From: Blastomonas sp. | GTDB taxonomy: Bacteria; Pseudomonadota; Alphaproteobacteria; Sphingomonadales; Sphingomonadaceae | DNA length: 64,000 nucleotides | Reading direction: 5' to 3' | NCBI RefSeq assembly: GCF_030373265.1 | Contig: NZ_JAUCZC010000014.1 | Coordinates: 43,617 to 107,616, forward strand | Shown: piece after piece, positions 17,191 through 26,704 of the stretch | How the letters are laid out: each line of letters begins with the position of its first letter | Numbering within the stretch: position 1 is the first letter of the stretch | Notes under the pieces: generated by a model | What the model saw: only the letters and a program-made list of their open reading frames with translations | Told to the model about the DNA's origin: nothing | The model's database searches: none | Position numbers and translations under genes: made by a program

Positions 17191-19149
17191 ATGACCAGCC
17201 CAAGCCAGCAGGATTCCGGAGCCGAGGCGCTGATCGCGCCGCCCAGTGACTCGGAAACCTGGTGCACGCCCGCGCAGTATCGCGAACTCCACGCCGCTTC
17301 GGTACGCGACCCTGACGGGTTCTGGGCGCTGCAGGCGGACCGGATCGACTGGGTGGCCAAGCCGACGCGGATTGACGGGTCTTCTTTCGATCCGGTCGAT
17401 ATCCGGTGGTATGAGGATGGCGAACTCAATCTGTGCTTCAACTGTGTCGATCGCCACGTCGCCGCTGGACACGGCGCGGATTGCGCGCTGATCTGGGAGG
17501 GCGATGCGCCAGGGGATGTGCGGTCGCTGAGCTATGACGATTTGCTGGGTGAAGTTCAGGCGATGGCCGGTGCGCTCAAGGCGCTGGGCGCGAAGAAAGG
17601 CGACCGGATCACGATCTACATGCCGATGGTGCTCGAAGGCGCGATCGCGATGCTGGCCTGCGCGCGGATCGGCGCGGTGCACTCGGTCGTGTTTGGCGGG
17701 TTCTCCCCCGAGGCGCTGGCCGGAAGGATCGAGGATTGCGGCAGCCGCTTCGTGGTCACCGCAGATGCGGGGATGCGCGGGGGCAAAACCGTACCGCTGA
17801 AGGCCAATGTCGATGCGGCGCTCGAGCAGCACGGGATCGATGTCGATGCGGTTCTGGTGGTGCGGCACACCGGCGCAGGCGTCAGCATGACCGAAGGCCG
17901 TGACCACTGGTATCATGACGTCACCGCGACGGTTCCCGAAACGTGCCCGTGCGAGCCGATGAAGGCCGAAGATCCGCTGTTCATCCTCTATACGTCGGGA
18001 TCGACCGGCAAGCCCAAGGGCGTGCTGCACACCACCGGCGGCTATGCGGTATGGGTGGCGACGACCTTCCACTACGCCTTCGATTACCGTCCGGGCGAGG
18101 TCTATTGGTGCACCGCCGATATCGGCTGGGTCACCGGGCACAGCTATTCGGTCTACGGTCCGTTGCTCAACCGCGCGACCAGCCTGCTGTTCGAGGGCGT
18201 GCCCAATTATCCCGACCACAGCCGCTTCTGGGACATATGCGAGCGGCACGGGGTCAACATCTTCTATACCGCGCCCACCGCGATCCGCGCGCTGATGCGC
18301 GAGGGCGACGCGCCGGTGACGAAGCACGACCTTTCCGCCTTGCGGCTGATCGGGTCGGTCGGAGAGCCGATCAATCCCGAGGCCTGGCGCTGGTATCACC
18401 GCGTCGTCGGCAAGGAACAGTTGCCGGTGATCGATACCTGGTGGCAGACCGAGACGGGCGGCATCATGATCACGACGTTGCCTTATGCGCACGCGATGCG
18501 CCCGGGGAGTGCGGGCCTGCCGTTCTTCGGCATCGACCCCGAACTGGTCGATGCGGACGGCAACGTTCTCGACGGTGCGACCGAGGGCAATCTGTGCATC
18601 GCCGGATCATGGCCGGGCCAGGCGCGCACGGTCTATGGCGACCATGACCGCTTCGTGCAGACCTATTTCAGCACCTACAAGGGCAAGTACTTCACCGGCG
18701 ACGGCTGCAAGCGCGACGAGGACGGCTATTACCGGATCACGGGCCGGGTCGACGATGTCATCAATGTGTCGGGCCACCGCATGGGCACAGCCGAGGTCGA
18801 AAGCGCGCTGGTGCTGCACCCCCGAGTCGCGGAAGCCGCGGTTGTCGGCTTTCCACACGACATCAAGGGGCAGGGGATCTATTGCTATATCACGCTCAAC
18901 GCCGATGAGATCTTCGACGATGCGCTGGTGGCCGAGTTGCGAGCGCTGGTGCGCAAGGAGATCGGACCGATCGCGACCCCCGATCACCTGCACTTCACCC
19001 CGGCACTGCCCAAGACCCGCAGTGGAAAAATCATGCGGCGCATCCTGCGCAAGATCGCCGAAAATGACGTCGGGGCATTGGGCGATACCAGCACTCTGGC
19101 CGACCCATCGGTGGTCGATGCGCTGATCGCCGGGCGGCAGGGGGGCTGA
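17191..19149 (+). CDS. acs: Acetyl-CoA synthetase
   Basis: 652 residues, the standard Acs length, from ATG 17191 with AAGGAC upstream. An in-frame ATG at 17110 has no SD and adds a non-family tail. Motifs: [11 protein letters not shown] near 268, [34 protein letters not shown] and the acetylatable catalytic Lys613 in TRSGKIMRR. It converts acetate, CoA and ATP to acetyl-CoA in the cytoplasm. Divergent from the receptor. Confidence 0.95.
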   Translation: MTSPSQQDSGAEALIAPPSDSETWCTPAQYRELHAASVRDPDGFWALQADRIDWVAKPTRIDGSSFDPVDIRWYEDGELNLCFNCVDRHVAAGHGADCALIWEGDAPGDVRSLSYDDLLGEVQAMAGALKALGAKKGDRITIYMPMVLEGAIAMLACARIGAVHSVVFGGFSPEALAGRIEDCGSRFVVTADAGMRGGKTVPLKANVDAALEQHGIDVDAVLVVRHTGAGVSMTEGRDHWYHDVTATVPETCPCEPMKAEDPLFILYTSGSTGKPKGVLHTTGGYAVWVATTFHYAFDYRPGEVYWCTADIGWVTGHSYSVYGPLLNRATSLLFEGVPNYPDHSRFWDICERHGVNIFYTAPTAIRALMREGDAPVTKHDLSALRLIGSVGEPINPEAWRWYHRVVGKEQLPVIDTWWQTETGGIMITTLPYAHAMRPGSAGLPFFGIDPELVDADGNVLDGATEGNLCIAGSWPGQARTVYGDHDRFVQTYFSTYKGKYFTGDGCKRDEDGYYRITGRVDDVINVSGHRMGTAEVESALVLHPRVAEAAVVGFPHDIKGQGIYCYITLNADEIFDDALVAELRALVRKEIGPIATPDHLHFTPALPKTRSGKIMRRILRKIAENDVGALGDTSTLADPSVVDALIAGRQGG

Positions 19150-19253
19150 ATTATCTGTTAGATTGCGCAGAAATCTGCCACAATCGGGCATCGGCTTGGC
19201 TATCGTGTCGTTCGATTCCTGCGCATTCGCAGCTTAGCCGGAAGATCCCCGCC

Positions 19254-19478
19254 ATGTTCAATACACTTCAATCCACGCTCGTCGTCGCCGGTCTGTTCGG
19301 GCTCGTTGCTGCGCCCTTTGTCGGCGTGATGCTGATCCTGCTCGCGATCGGCGCAACGTCGGGCCTCATCGTAGGACTGGGCTTCCTGGCGTTTCTGGCC
19401 AGCATCACCTTTGCGGTGTCCAAGGCCGGACGCAATTTTCTGGCGCCCCGCCTGGACAAAGCCGCACGTCGCAGCTGA
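19254..19478 (+). CDS. Small two-helix membrane protein, hypothetical
   Basis: 74 residues with GGAAGA 7 bases ahead of the ATG. Two hydrophobic segments (about residues 8-32 and 34-54, Gly-rich between) and a basic C-terminus (RNFLAPRLDKAARRS), which should stay in the cytoplasm. No family recognised. Convergent with the prepilin peptidase, 21 bases apart. Confidence 0.65.
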   Translation: MFNTLQSTLVVAGLFGLVAAPFVGVMLILLAIGATSGLIVGLGFLAFLASITFAVSKAGRNFLAPRLDKAARRS

Positions 19479-19499
19479 TGGCTGTGATGGGCTGGCCCG

Positions 19500-20309
19500 T
19501 CAGAGCGACGGAGCGAGCAGAGCAACTAGCCACGCCGCCGCTGCCATCAGCGTGCCGAGCGGAAACCGGGTGGCGCTGGACAGCGCCACGCCGCGCCGTT
19601 GCAAGACAAGCGCAACCGCCAGCCCTGCACCGCTGGCGATCATGAGCACCAGCGGCAGCAGCTGCCAGCCCAGCCACAGACCGATGGCGCCCAGCAACAG
19701 CGGATCGCCGCCACCCAGCCCCTCGCGTCCGCGCAGGGTTTGATAGGCAAATGCGATAGTCCACAGCATCGCGAAGCCTGTAACGGCTCCGATCAGGCGG
19801 CTCGACCAGTCGGGAGGAATGCCTGCGAAGGCCGCGATCAGGCCTGCGATCGCCAAGGCGAGGGTCAGCGGATGCGGCAGCCAATAGTGCCGAAAATCGA
19901 GCCACGCCAGAGGGAGCAGCAGCCAACCGAACACCGCCACGGCTACGCCGGTCCAGCCCGGATGTAGCGCCAAAGCCAGCACACCGATTGCTGCAGCCAT
20001 CAGTTCGATGATCAGGCTGTCACGCCCGATTGCAGCGCCGCATGATGCGCATCTGCCGCGCAAGCCGAGGTACGAAACGATCGGCACAAGCTGCCACGGA
20101 CGCAGCCCGGCACCGCACGAATCGCAGGCCGATCGGCCTGCAAGAACCGACCGTCCCTGCGGCCAGCGGCTGACCAGGGCTGCCATGAAACTCCCCAGAA
20201 TGGCACCGAGGATCGCAGCGAGCACCGGCCCAAGGATCGAATGGTGGACCAACTGCGCGAGCATTGTCTGACAGGCCTCTTGCGGGATCGGGAAACTTGC
20301 TTGCGCCAT
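19500..20309 (-). CDS. Prepilin peptidase (type IV leader peptidase, A24)
   Basis: 269 residues, polytopic. Cytoplasmic zinc motif of two CxxC pairs (CDSCGAGL and CASCGAAI). The first catalytic Asp is in LAWLDFRHYWLP and the second in GLGGGDPLLLGAIG. The canonical GGGDxK Lys is replaced by Leu here. It cleaves and may N-methylate type II secretion or type IV pilin precursors at the inner membrane. No pilus or Gsp genes are in the window, so it serves substrates encoded elsewhere. The start is uncertain: ATG 20309 and ATG 20264 both lack a good SD. Confidence 0.85.
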   Translation of the reverse strand: MAQASFPIPQEACQTMLAQLVHHSILGPVLAAILGAILGSFMAALVSRWPQGRSVLAGRSACDSCGAGLRPWQLVPIVSYLGLRGRCASCGAAIGRDSLIIELMAAAIGVLALALHPGWTGVAVAVFGWLLLPLAWLDFRHYWLPHPLTLALAIAGLIAAFAGIPPDWSSRLIGAVTGFAMLWTIAFAYQTLRGREGLGGGDPLLLGAIGLWLGWQLLPLVLMIASGAGLAVALVLQRRGVALSSATRFPLGTLMAAAAWLVALLAPSL

Positions 20310-20427
20310 AGCGGGCTTGGCTGCGGCGTGGAAAGCGCATTCGCGATGCCCCTGCTGGGCATTTGAAATGGCGGACGGGTTGCTCTAGGGGAACGGCATC
20401 GTGAAACACGCTGAAGGACCCAACGTC

Positions 20428-21624
20428 ATGACCGCATTTTCCGCCGCCGACCCCGTCGTCATCGTATCGTATGCGCGCACCCCGATGGGCAGCTTTCAGG
20501 GCAGCCTCTCCGGCGCGAGCGCAACCGAACTGGGCGCTACCGCGGTCAAGGCTGCGGTCGAGCGGGCAGGGGTTTCGAGCGATGCGATCGAGCGCATCTA
20601 TATGGGCTGCGTGCTTCCGGCCGGCCTTGGACAGGCCCCCGCGCGCCAGGCGGCGTTGAAGGCCGGGCTGCCAACCTCGGTCGAGGCGACCACGGTCAAC
20701 AAGATGTGCGGCAGCGGCATGCAGGCTGCGATCATGGGGGCCGAAGCATTGGCATCGGGTTCGGTCGATCTGCTGATTGCCGGTGGCATGGAAAGCATGA
20801 CCAACGCGCCGTACCTGCTGACCAGGCATCGCGGCGGTGCGCGGATCGGCCATGATCGGGTTATGGACCACATGTTCCTCGATGGCCTTGAGGACGCGTA
20901 TGAGCCGGGCCGCGCGATGGGCAGCTTTGCGGAAGAAACCGCCGGCGAATATCAGTTCACCCGCGAGGCGCAGGACGAATATGCCATGACCTCGCTGACC
21001 CGCGCGCAGCACGCGCAGACTTCGGGCGCGTTCGATCGCGAGATCGTCGCGGTCGAGATCGCAGGCCGCAAGGGCAACGTCACCGTCGACAAGGACGAGC
21101 AGCCGCTCAAGGGCGACGCCAGCAAGATACCGACCCTCAAGCCCGCCTTCGCCAAGGATGGCACAATCACCGCAGCCAACGCCTCTTCGATCTCGGACGG
21201 TGCGGCGGCCTTGGTGCTCACCCGTCAAAGCGTTGCCGACAAGCTCGGCCTCAAGCCGGTCGCGCGGATCGTCGCGCACGCGGCGCATGCCCATGCTCCC
21301 GCCAAGTTCACCACCGCGCCGGTTGATGCCAGCCGCAAGGCAATGGAAAAGGCGGGCTGGAGCGTCGATGATGTCGATCTGTTCGAGGTCAACGAAGCGT
21401 TCGCCTGCGTCTCGATGATCGCGATGCGCGATCTGGGCATTCCGCACGACAAGGTCAATGTCCACGGCGGCGCGACCGCGCTCGGCCACCCGATCGGCGC
21501 CAGCGGCGCGCGGATCATCGCGACGCTGATCTCGGCGCTGCAGACGCATGGCGGTACGCGCGGCGTAGCATCGCTGTGCATCGGCGGCGGCGAAGCGACC
21601 GCGGTTGCGCTCGAGCTGATCTGA
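20428..21624 (+). CDS. Acetyl-CoA C-acyltransferase (thiolase)
   Basis: 398 residues from ATG 20428, preceded by GAAGGA. The upstream GTG at 20401 lacks an SD. Catalytic residues: nucleophile Cys94 in NKMCGSGM, His354 in GHPIGASGAR, Cys384 in SLCIGGGEA. The NEAFA motif (EVNEAFACV) is present. The length and GGMESMT motif fit biosynthetic acetoacetyl-CoA thiolases (PhaA/AtoB), which condense two acetyl-CoA or run in reverse. A beta-oxidation thiolase is less likely because there is no FadB partner next door. Confidence 0.9.
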   Translation: MTAFSAADPVVIVSYARTPMGSFQGSLSGASATELGATAVKAAVERAGVSSDAIERIYMGCVLPAGLGQAPARQAALKAGLPTSVEATTVNKMCGSGMQAAIMGAEALASGSVDLLIAGGMESMTNAPYLLTRHRGGARIGHDRVMDHMFLDGLEDAYEPGRAMGSFAEETAGEYQFTREAQDEYAMTSLTRAQHAQTSGAFDREIVAVEIAGRKGNVTVDKDEQPLKGDASKIPTLKPAFAKDGTITAANASSISDGAAALVLTRQSVADKLGLKPVARIVAHAAHAHAPAKFTTAPVDASRKAMEKAGWSVDDVDLFEVNEAFACVSMIAMRDLGIPHDKVNVHGGATALGHPIGASGARIIATLISALQTHGGTRGVASLCIGGGEATAVALELI

Positions 21625-21626
21625 GC

Positions 21627-21653
21627 GAAGAGGGGGAGAAACGCCCCCTCTTC
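21627..21653 (+). terminator. Hairpin after thiolase gene
   Basis: Perfect 10-bp stem GAAGAGGGGG / CCCCCTCTTC with a 7-base loop, starting 3 bases after the stop codon. No T-run follows, but the position fits transcript-end formation. Confidence 0.6.
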
Positions 21654-21664
21654 AGGCTCCTATT

Positions 21665-21749
21665 CTCGTCACCTCCGCGAAAGCGGGGGTCCCGCTTCTG
21701 CGCTGACGTTTCGACCGAAGCGGGGCTCCCGCGTTCGCGGAATGACGAG
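21665..21749. repeat. Palindromic intergenic repeat, family A copy 2
   Basis: Starts CTCGTCACCTCCGCGAAAG and ends TTCGCGGAATGACGAG. The ends are reverse complements with a few mismatches, so it folds on itself. Related to 14616-14701. It abuts the panB stop codon, so it may serve as panB's 3' structure. Confidence 0.75.
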
Positions 21750-21751
21750 GG

Positions 21752-22624
21752 TCAGTCCTTCGGCGCGTAGGTCTGGTCGGCGCTGGGGAAGCTGCGCGCG
21801 GTGACCTCGGCCGAATAGCTCTTCACCGCGGTCTCGATCACGCCCGCAAGGTTTTCGTATTTCTTCACGAACCGCGCGGTGCGTTCGAACAGGCCGAGCA
21901 TGTCTTCGGTGACCAGCACCTGGCCGTCACACCGCGCCGATGCGCCGATGCCGATCACGATCGCGGCCACCGCCTCGGTCACCGCGATCGCGATCGGCTC
22001 GACCACGCCTTCGACGACGATGGCAAACGCACCCGCCGTGTCGAGCGCGACCGCATCGCTGACGATCTTGTCGGCTTCGGCGCCCGAGCGCCCGCGTGCG
22101 GCATAGCTGCCCAGGATGTTGATCGCCTGCGGGGTCAGTCCGACATGGCCGACAACCGGGATCCCGCGTTCGGTGAGGAAACGGACGGTCGGGGCCATCG
22201 CCGCGCCGCCTTCAAGCTTCACCGCTGCCGCACCGGTTTCCTTGAGCAGCCGCGCGGCGCTGGCAAACGCCTGTTCGGGCGAGGCTTCGTAACTGCCGAA
22301 CGGCATGTCGATGACAACGATGCTGTGATAGCTGCCGCGCACCACCGCGGCGCCATGCGCGGCCATCATTTCGAGGGTCACGGGCACCGTACTGGGCAGC
22401 CCATAGATAACCTGGCCCAGCGAATCGCCGACCAGCAGCATGTCGCAATGCGGATCGAGCAGCTGCGCCATCCGCGCGGTGTAGGCGGTGAGCATCACCA
22501 CCGGATTGTCTGTCACGCCGTCCACCTTGCGCCGCTGGATCGCGGGCACGGTCAGGCGTTTCATGGGAGCAGGCGTCGGGTTGGCGCGGCTGGTCGAGGT
22601 GTCGAGCGTATAGGTTGTGGACAT
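21752..22624 (-). CDS. panB: 3-methyl-2-oxobutanoate hydroxymethyltransferase
   Basis: 290 residues from ATG 22624. The frame stays open to 22711 but that part has no family match. Conserved PanB features: [44 protein letters not shown] and [11 protein letters not shown]. It transfers a hydroxymethyl group from methylenetetrahydrofolate to 2-oxoisovalerate, the first step to pantothenate and CoA. No panC is adjacent. Confidence 0.93.
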   Translation of the reverse strand: MSTTYTLDTSTSRANPTPAPMKRLTVPAIQRRKVDGVTDNPVVMLTAYTARMAQLLDPHCDMLLVGDSLGQVIYGLPSTVPVTLEMMAAHGAAVVRGSYHSIVVIDMPFGSYEASPEQAFASAARLLKETGAAAVKLEGGAAMAPTVRFLTERGIPVVGHVGLTPQAINILGSYAARGRSGAEADKIVSDAVALDTAGAFAIVVEGVVEPIAIAVTEAVAAIVIGIGASARCDGQVLVTEDMLGLFERTARFVKKYENLAGVIETAVKSYSAEVTARSFPSADQTYAPKD

Positions 22625-22756
22625 GGGGGCGGGTGTAGCGGGGCAGGCGATGCACTGCAAACAGAACGGCATGGTGTCGAGAACCCGCGCTTGCCTAATG
22701 GTGCGCAGCACGCGACAAGGGCCGCTGCCACTCCTCCACCACGGATATGATTCAGG

Positions 22757-23851
22757 ATGCTGCGAACCCTTGTTATTGTGCTGGCTGCGATCGCCGCGAC
22801 CGGAACAACGTTAAGCTTGCTGACCAGCTATCGCTGGTACATCCGCATGTGGGACTTTCCGCGTGTCGCGCTGATCGTGTTCGCCGCCTTAGCGCTCGTG
22901 CTCGCCATTCCGGTGCTGGCCGGCTGGACCCGCTCGCTCGTGGTGGTGGCGATGCTGCTGGTTATCGGATGGCAGGGCTTGCGCATATACCCCTACACTC
23001 CGCTCGCCAAACCCGAGGTGGCTCAGGCGGTTATCAGCAAAGAGAACTGCATTTCCGCGTTCTCGTTCAATGTGTTGCAGACCAACCGCGATTATGCGCG
23101 GACCATCTCGCTGATCGACCGCGAAGACCCCGATATCGTGCTGCTGCTGGAAACCGACGGTCCGTGGGAAGCCGCGCTCAAACCAGTGATCGACCGCTAT
23201 CCACACCGTTTTTCCGCGCCGCTCGACAATCTTTACGGACTGATCATGCTGTCGCGGTTGCCGGTTGAGGACGCCGAGATCACTTGGTTGATCGACAAGG
23301 AAACCCCGTCGGTGTTTGCGACCCTGCAGACGAATGGGGGATCGCGGTTCCGCTACATCGGCCTGCATCCCCGCCCACCACAGCCGGGAGAAGACACCGA
23401 GAAGCGCGATGGCGAAATCGCGATTGCTGCCCGCCACGCCAAGCTCACCAAGCTTCCCGTGCTGGCGATGGGCGATTTCAACGACGTCGCATGGTCGCGC
23501 ACCTCGCAGATGTTCAAGCGGATCGGCGGCTATCTCGATCCGCGCGTTGGTCGCGGGCTGTACGCCACCTTCCCAGCAAACCTGCCCGGGCTGCGCTGGC
23601 CGCTCGACCATATCTTCATGTCGCCCGACTTCACACTTCTTGATATGAAGGTGCTGGAAAATGTCGGTTCGGACCACCTGCCGGTAATCGCGAAGGTCTG
23701 CCTGGCCCCGCGCGCCGCCAAGGTGCTCAACGACGAGCCGGAAACGCCCGATGCCGACGACCACAAGGATATGCACGATGCCATTCGCGATGGCAAAGAG
23801 GCCGCACAGAAGGAGGGCACCGCATCGGGCGGGGCGCCACCACCACCCTGA
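22757..23851 (+). CDS. EEP-family (endonuclease/exonuclease/phosphatase) membrane protein
   Basis: 364 residues. Two or three membrane helices in the first 80 residues ([18 protein letters not shown], then [16 protein letters not shown], then [11 protein letters not shown]), then a periplasmic EEP domain: LLLETD (metal Glu), [22 protein letters not shown] and GSDHLPVIA. This layout matches the widespread YafD/DUF-type EEP membrane proteins of unknown substrate. The C-terminal 40 residues are charged and Pro-rich. Distinct from the lipoprotein EEP at 300. It ends at the same point as the convergent GDPD gene. Confidence 0.85.
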   Translation: MLRTLVIVLAAIAATGTTLSLLTSYRWYIRMWDFPRVALIVFAALALVLAIPVLAGWTRSLVVVAMLLVIGWQGLRIYPYTPLAKPEVAQAVISKENCISAFSFNVLQTNRDYARTISLIDREDPDIVLLLETDGPWEAALKPVIDRYPHRFSAPLDNLYGLIMLSRLPVEDAEITWLIDKETPSVFATLQTNGGSRFRYIGLHPRPPQPGEDTEKRDGEIAIAARHAKLTKLPVLAMGDFNDVAWSRTSQMFKRIGGYLDPRVGRGLYATFPANLPGLRWPLDHIFMSPDFTLLDMKVLENVGSDHLPVIAKVCLAPRAAKVLNDEPETPDADDHKDMHDAIRDGKEAAQKEGTASGGAPPPP

Positions 23852-24865
23852 TCAATGCGCGGCAGCGACACCTTCTGCGACATTGTCGGTGAAAAAGCCA
23901 TCGATCCCCGCCGCAAGATAGGCGCGGATTTCGGTGGTCACATTCCCGGTTGCGGTGGGGTCGGCGCCTGCTCGAAGATCAAGCGGAAGAAAATAGTTCT
24001 CGCGCCGAAACGTCCAGACATGGACCTTCAAACCTGCCGCATGGGCATCGCGCACCAACGTCGTGGGCTCGGCCAGATTGCCCGCTGCGTCGCGCGGGAT
24101 GACCATCGCTTTTTCCGCGCCGATGGCGTTGGCGTACCGGGCGATGTCGGCCAGCCCCTGCGGCGTGCTCATTTGGGCGTACGTGACGCCGGGCAGGTCC
24201 GGCGGGCCGAACGATCCCGCCATCAATTGCACCAGCGGCAATTGCGTCATGCTGCGGAGGCGCTTGAGGTTCTGGACCTCGAAGCTCTGGATGAACACCG
24301 GATCGTCCACGTCGCTCAAGCCTGCCGCCTCAAGCATTTCGACCAAAGGTTCTTCCAGCGGCAGTCCGATTGACCGGAAGTAGCTCGGGTGCTTGGTTTC
24401 CGGATACAGGCCGATCGTCCGTCCGGTCTCGCCCTGCCGCTGCTGCACCAGCGCGATGATCTGGGATAGCGTCGGCACCTCGAACTGGCCGTCAAACGCG
24501 GTGTTCGCCCTGCGCAACTGGGGCAGTCGCTCCTTCGCGCGCAGCGTCTTGATCTCGGCGAGCGTGAAATCCTCGGTGAACCAGCCGGTCAGGCTCTGGC
24601 CGTCGATCAGCTTGGTGGTCTTGCGATCGGCGAATTCGGGCCGGTCGGCAACGTCGGTGGTTTCCGATATCTCGTTCTCGTGCCGCGCCACGAGGACCCC
24701 GTCGCGGGTGCTGACCAGATCTGGCTCGATATAGTCCGCACCCTGGTCGATCGCGTGCGAATACGCCTCCAGCGTGTGCTCGGGCCGTTCCCCGCTCGCC
24801 CCGCGATGCGCGATGACGAGCGGGCTTGCGGTGCTGGCGAGCAGCATCAGTCCGGTCAGGATCAC
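23852..24865 (-). CDS. Glycerophosphodiester phosphodiesterase, exported type
   Basis: 337 residues from GTG 24865, whose TGA-sharing overlap (GTGA) with the DUF427 stop and GAGGT 8 bases upstream fix the start. Short signal-like N-terminus (LTGLMLLASTA), then the GDPD motifs: AHRGASGERPEHTLEAY (catalytic His and metal ligands), YIEPDLVSTRDGVLVARHE, and a C-terminal VHVWTFRREN and GFFTDN. The length suits periplasmic GlpQ-like enzymes that free glycerol-3-phosphate from deacylated phospholipids. Confidence 0.9.
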   Translation of the reverse strand: MILTGLMLLASTASPLVIAHRGASGERPEHTLEAYSHAIDQGADYIEPDLVSTRDGVLVARHENEISETTDVADRPEFADRKTTKLIDGQSLTGWFTEDFTLAEIKTLRAKERLPQLRRANTAFDGQFEVPTLSQIIALVQQRQGETGRTIGLYPETKHPSYFRSIGLPLEEPLVEMLEAAGLSDVDDPVFIQSFEVQNLKRLRSMTQLPLVQLMAGSFGPPDLPGVTYAQMSTPQGLADIARYANAIGAEKAMVIPRDAAGNLAEPTTLVRDAHAAGLKVHVWTFRRENYFLPLDLRAGADPTATGNVTTEIRAYLAAGIDGFFTDNVAEGVAAAH

Positions 24866-25152
24866 GCGGTGACCTCGACGCCCTTCCAGAATGCCATGCG
24901 ATCGGCGATCTCCTTCGCCGCATCCTTGGGCTCGGGGTAATACCAGACTGCATCGGCATTGGTCTTGCCGTCGACCTCTAGCGAGTAATAGGACGCGGTG
25001 CCCTTCCAGCCGCACACGCTGGTGGTGGCGCTGGGCTTCAAGAAATCGGCGCGGACGCTGTCCCGCGGGAAATAATGGTTGCGTTCGACGACAACCGTAT
25101 CGTCGCTCTCGGCGATGACGGTGCCGTTCCAGATAGCCTTGGGCATTTTCAC
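24862..25152 (-). CDS. DUF427 domain protein
   Basis: 96 residues, one complete DUF427 domain: PKAIWNGTVIAES, VVERNHYFPRDSV, then CGWKGTASYYSLEVDG and AVWYYPEPKDAAKEI. Small soluble beta-rich family with no established activity. Overlaps the GDPD start by 4 bases, so the two are co-translated. Confidence 0.88.
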   Translation of the reverse strand: MKMPKAIWNGTVIAESDDTVVVERNHYFPRDSVRADFLKPSATTSVCGWKGTASYYSLEVDGKTNADAVWYYPEPKDAAKEIADRMAFWKGVEVTA

Positions 25153-25209
25153 ATTCTCCTGTCAGTGGCCCCTGATAGATGGGGATGCTGACAGCGATAT
25201 GACACCGCC

Positions 25210-25560
25210 TCAGCCAAACGCCTCGGCATAAAGGTCAGGCTTGAATCCGACCAATACGCCCCCGGAATACTCGAGCACCGGGCGCTTGATCAGCGAGGGC
25301 TGCTCGACCATCAGCGCGATCGCCTTGTCACGGGTGATGTCATGCTTGTCGCTATCGGGAAGCTTGCGGAACGTGGTGCCCGCCTTGTTGAGCAGCACCT
25401 CCCAGCTGACGATATCGGCCCAGGCGTTGAGCTTGTCAGGGGTGATCCCGGACTTTTTATAGTCGTGGAAATCATAATCCATCCCCTGCGCTTCGAGCCA
25501 CACACGGGCCTTTTTCATCGTGTCGCAATTGGGGATGCCATATATCGAAAGCTTGCTCAT
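25210..25560 (-). CDS. yffB: ArsC/Spx-like reductase family protein (YffB type)
   Basis: 116 residues with the thioredoxin fold of the ArsC family. The single N-terminal redox Cys is C12 in GIPNCDTMKKA, without a CxxC. The conserved Arg lies in SLIKRPVLE. This matches YffB rather than true arsenate reductase, and YffB's glutathione-dependent role is poorly defined. The start overlaps the stop of the upstream gene by 4 bases (ATGA). Confidence 0.88.
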   Translation of the reverse strand: MSKLSIYGIPNCDTMKKARVWLEAQGMDYDFHDYKKSGITPDKLNAWADIVSWEVLLNKAGTTFRKLPDSDKHDITRDKAIALMVEQPSLIKRPVLEYSGGVLVGFKPDLYAEAFG

Positions 25561-26648
25561 TGACCCTCTTCCTCAGATGCGCCGATCACAAACTTGACCC
25601 GGTCTGTGCAGCCCACAAAACCCTGGGTGGTGACAGCTTTTCCGCCACGCACCACGATGACAGCCTGGTTGCCGAAGTCTTCGGTGGGCTGGCTGGCAAC
25701 TGTCTGGATGTTCGAAACCTCACCCCACGGCGCGACATCGTAGGTGACGATCGCCCAGCCTTCGATCGCGCGCCGACGATACGGCTCCGGGAAGCGAAGC
25801 GCGGGCTGGACGGCCCATTCGTGGCGGGCGGGACAGGTCGCGCCGGCGGGGCGGAATTGATTTTCGTCGGGTATGGGTGGGGCGGGAAGTGTCGCTGGGC
25901 CGCGCCAATAGGGGTAACGGCAGCCCTTGCGTCCGCCACGGTAATAGCGCGTTTCCTCAACGGCCTTCCTGCTCGCCAGATCGAGCGCGGCATTTTTGGT
26001 TCCCTCCACCGTCTGGATGTTCGCGGTCGCCCCATCCTCGCTAATGTCGTAGCCGACCATCGACCACTCCCGCACGCCGGGATTTGCAACTATGGCCTTG
26101 AAGTTGGGGAATACGCGCGCCTGAAGGCCAAGGGCTCGTTCGTCGCGACAGTCACCCTCGGCATAAATCCGCTCCCAAGCTTCCTTTGGCAATGGTCCGG
26201 CTATCGCGTTCACAGAGTAAGCGGCAAGGTCGGCCACCGGCGCGGCATCTAGGCCCGTCTGGCGCGGGACATACACGATGGTGCAACTCGATTGCCCGCT
26301 TCCGCCGGCAAAACGGGTGGCCGCGAGCGAAGGCGCGATGTCATCTGATCCGGTAGCGCGCGCATCTTTCCCAACTTTGCGGATTCCCATGGTCCGGCCG
26401 CTGGGATCGATATCGAACGTATAGGTAACCGCACTGGCGGGGCTCTGGCTTGCCCAGGACAGGCTGGACAAAGGGCGTTCCAAAAACGCGGGAACCACGA
26501 TAGCGCCACCGCAGCGGACCTCTCCTGGGAGCCAGGTAACCAGTGTGCGCTCTGCCTTGCCCGAACCGACCGAAATCACCGGAGGGGTGTAAACAGGCAC
26601 GGGCAAGAGTAGCATCGCGAAGAGAGTTTCGATCATGGCGGTATTCAT
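25557..26648 (-). CDS. Exported protein with three TonB-C-terminal-like modules
   Basis: 363 residues. A short hydrophobic N-terminus (ETLFAMLLLPVPVY) looks like a signal or anchor. Three segments follow the TonB C-terminal pattern of a beta strand then a V-G turn: VTYTFDIDPSGRTMGIRKV (about 75-95), WSMVGYDISEDGATANIQTV (about 195-215) and WAIVTYDVAPWGEVSNIQTV (about 297-317). Cysteines flank each module. It lacks the N-terminal membrane anchor and Pro-rich spacer of a working TonB, so it probably senses or binds in the periplasm rather than energising receptors. Overlaps yffB by 4 bases. Function unknown. Confidence 0.75.
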   Translation of the reverse strand: MNTAMIETLFAMLLLPVPVYTPPVISVGSGKAERTLVTWLPGEVRCGGAIVVPAFLERPLSSLSWASQSPASAVTYTFDIDPSGRTMGIRKVGKDARATGSDDIAPSLAATRFAGGSGQSSCTIVYVPRQTGLDAAPVADLAAYSVNAIAGPLPKEAWERIYAEGDCRDERALGLQARVFPNFKAIVANPGVREWSMVGYDISEDGATANIQTVEGTKNAALDLASRKAVEETRYYRGGRKGCRYPYWRGPATLPAPPIPDENQFRPAGATCPARHEWAVQPALRFPEPYRRRAIEGWAIVTYDVAPWGEVSNIQTVASQPTEDFGNQAVIVVRGGKAVTTQGFVGCTDRVKFVIGASEEEGQ

Positions 26649-26704
26649 GCCCAGAAATGATGACGATTACGAGACGCGGAACACTGGCTACATTCCTCGG
26701 ACCG

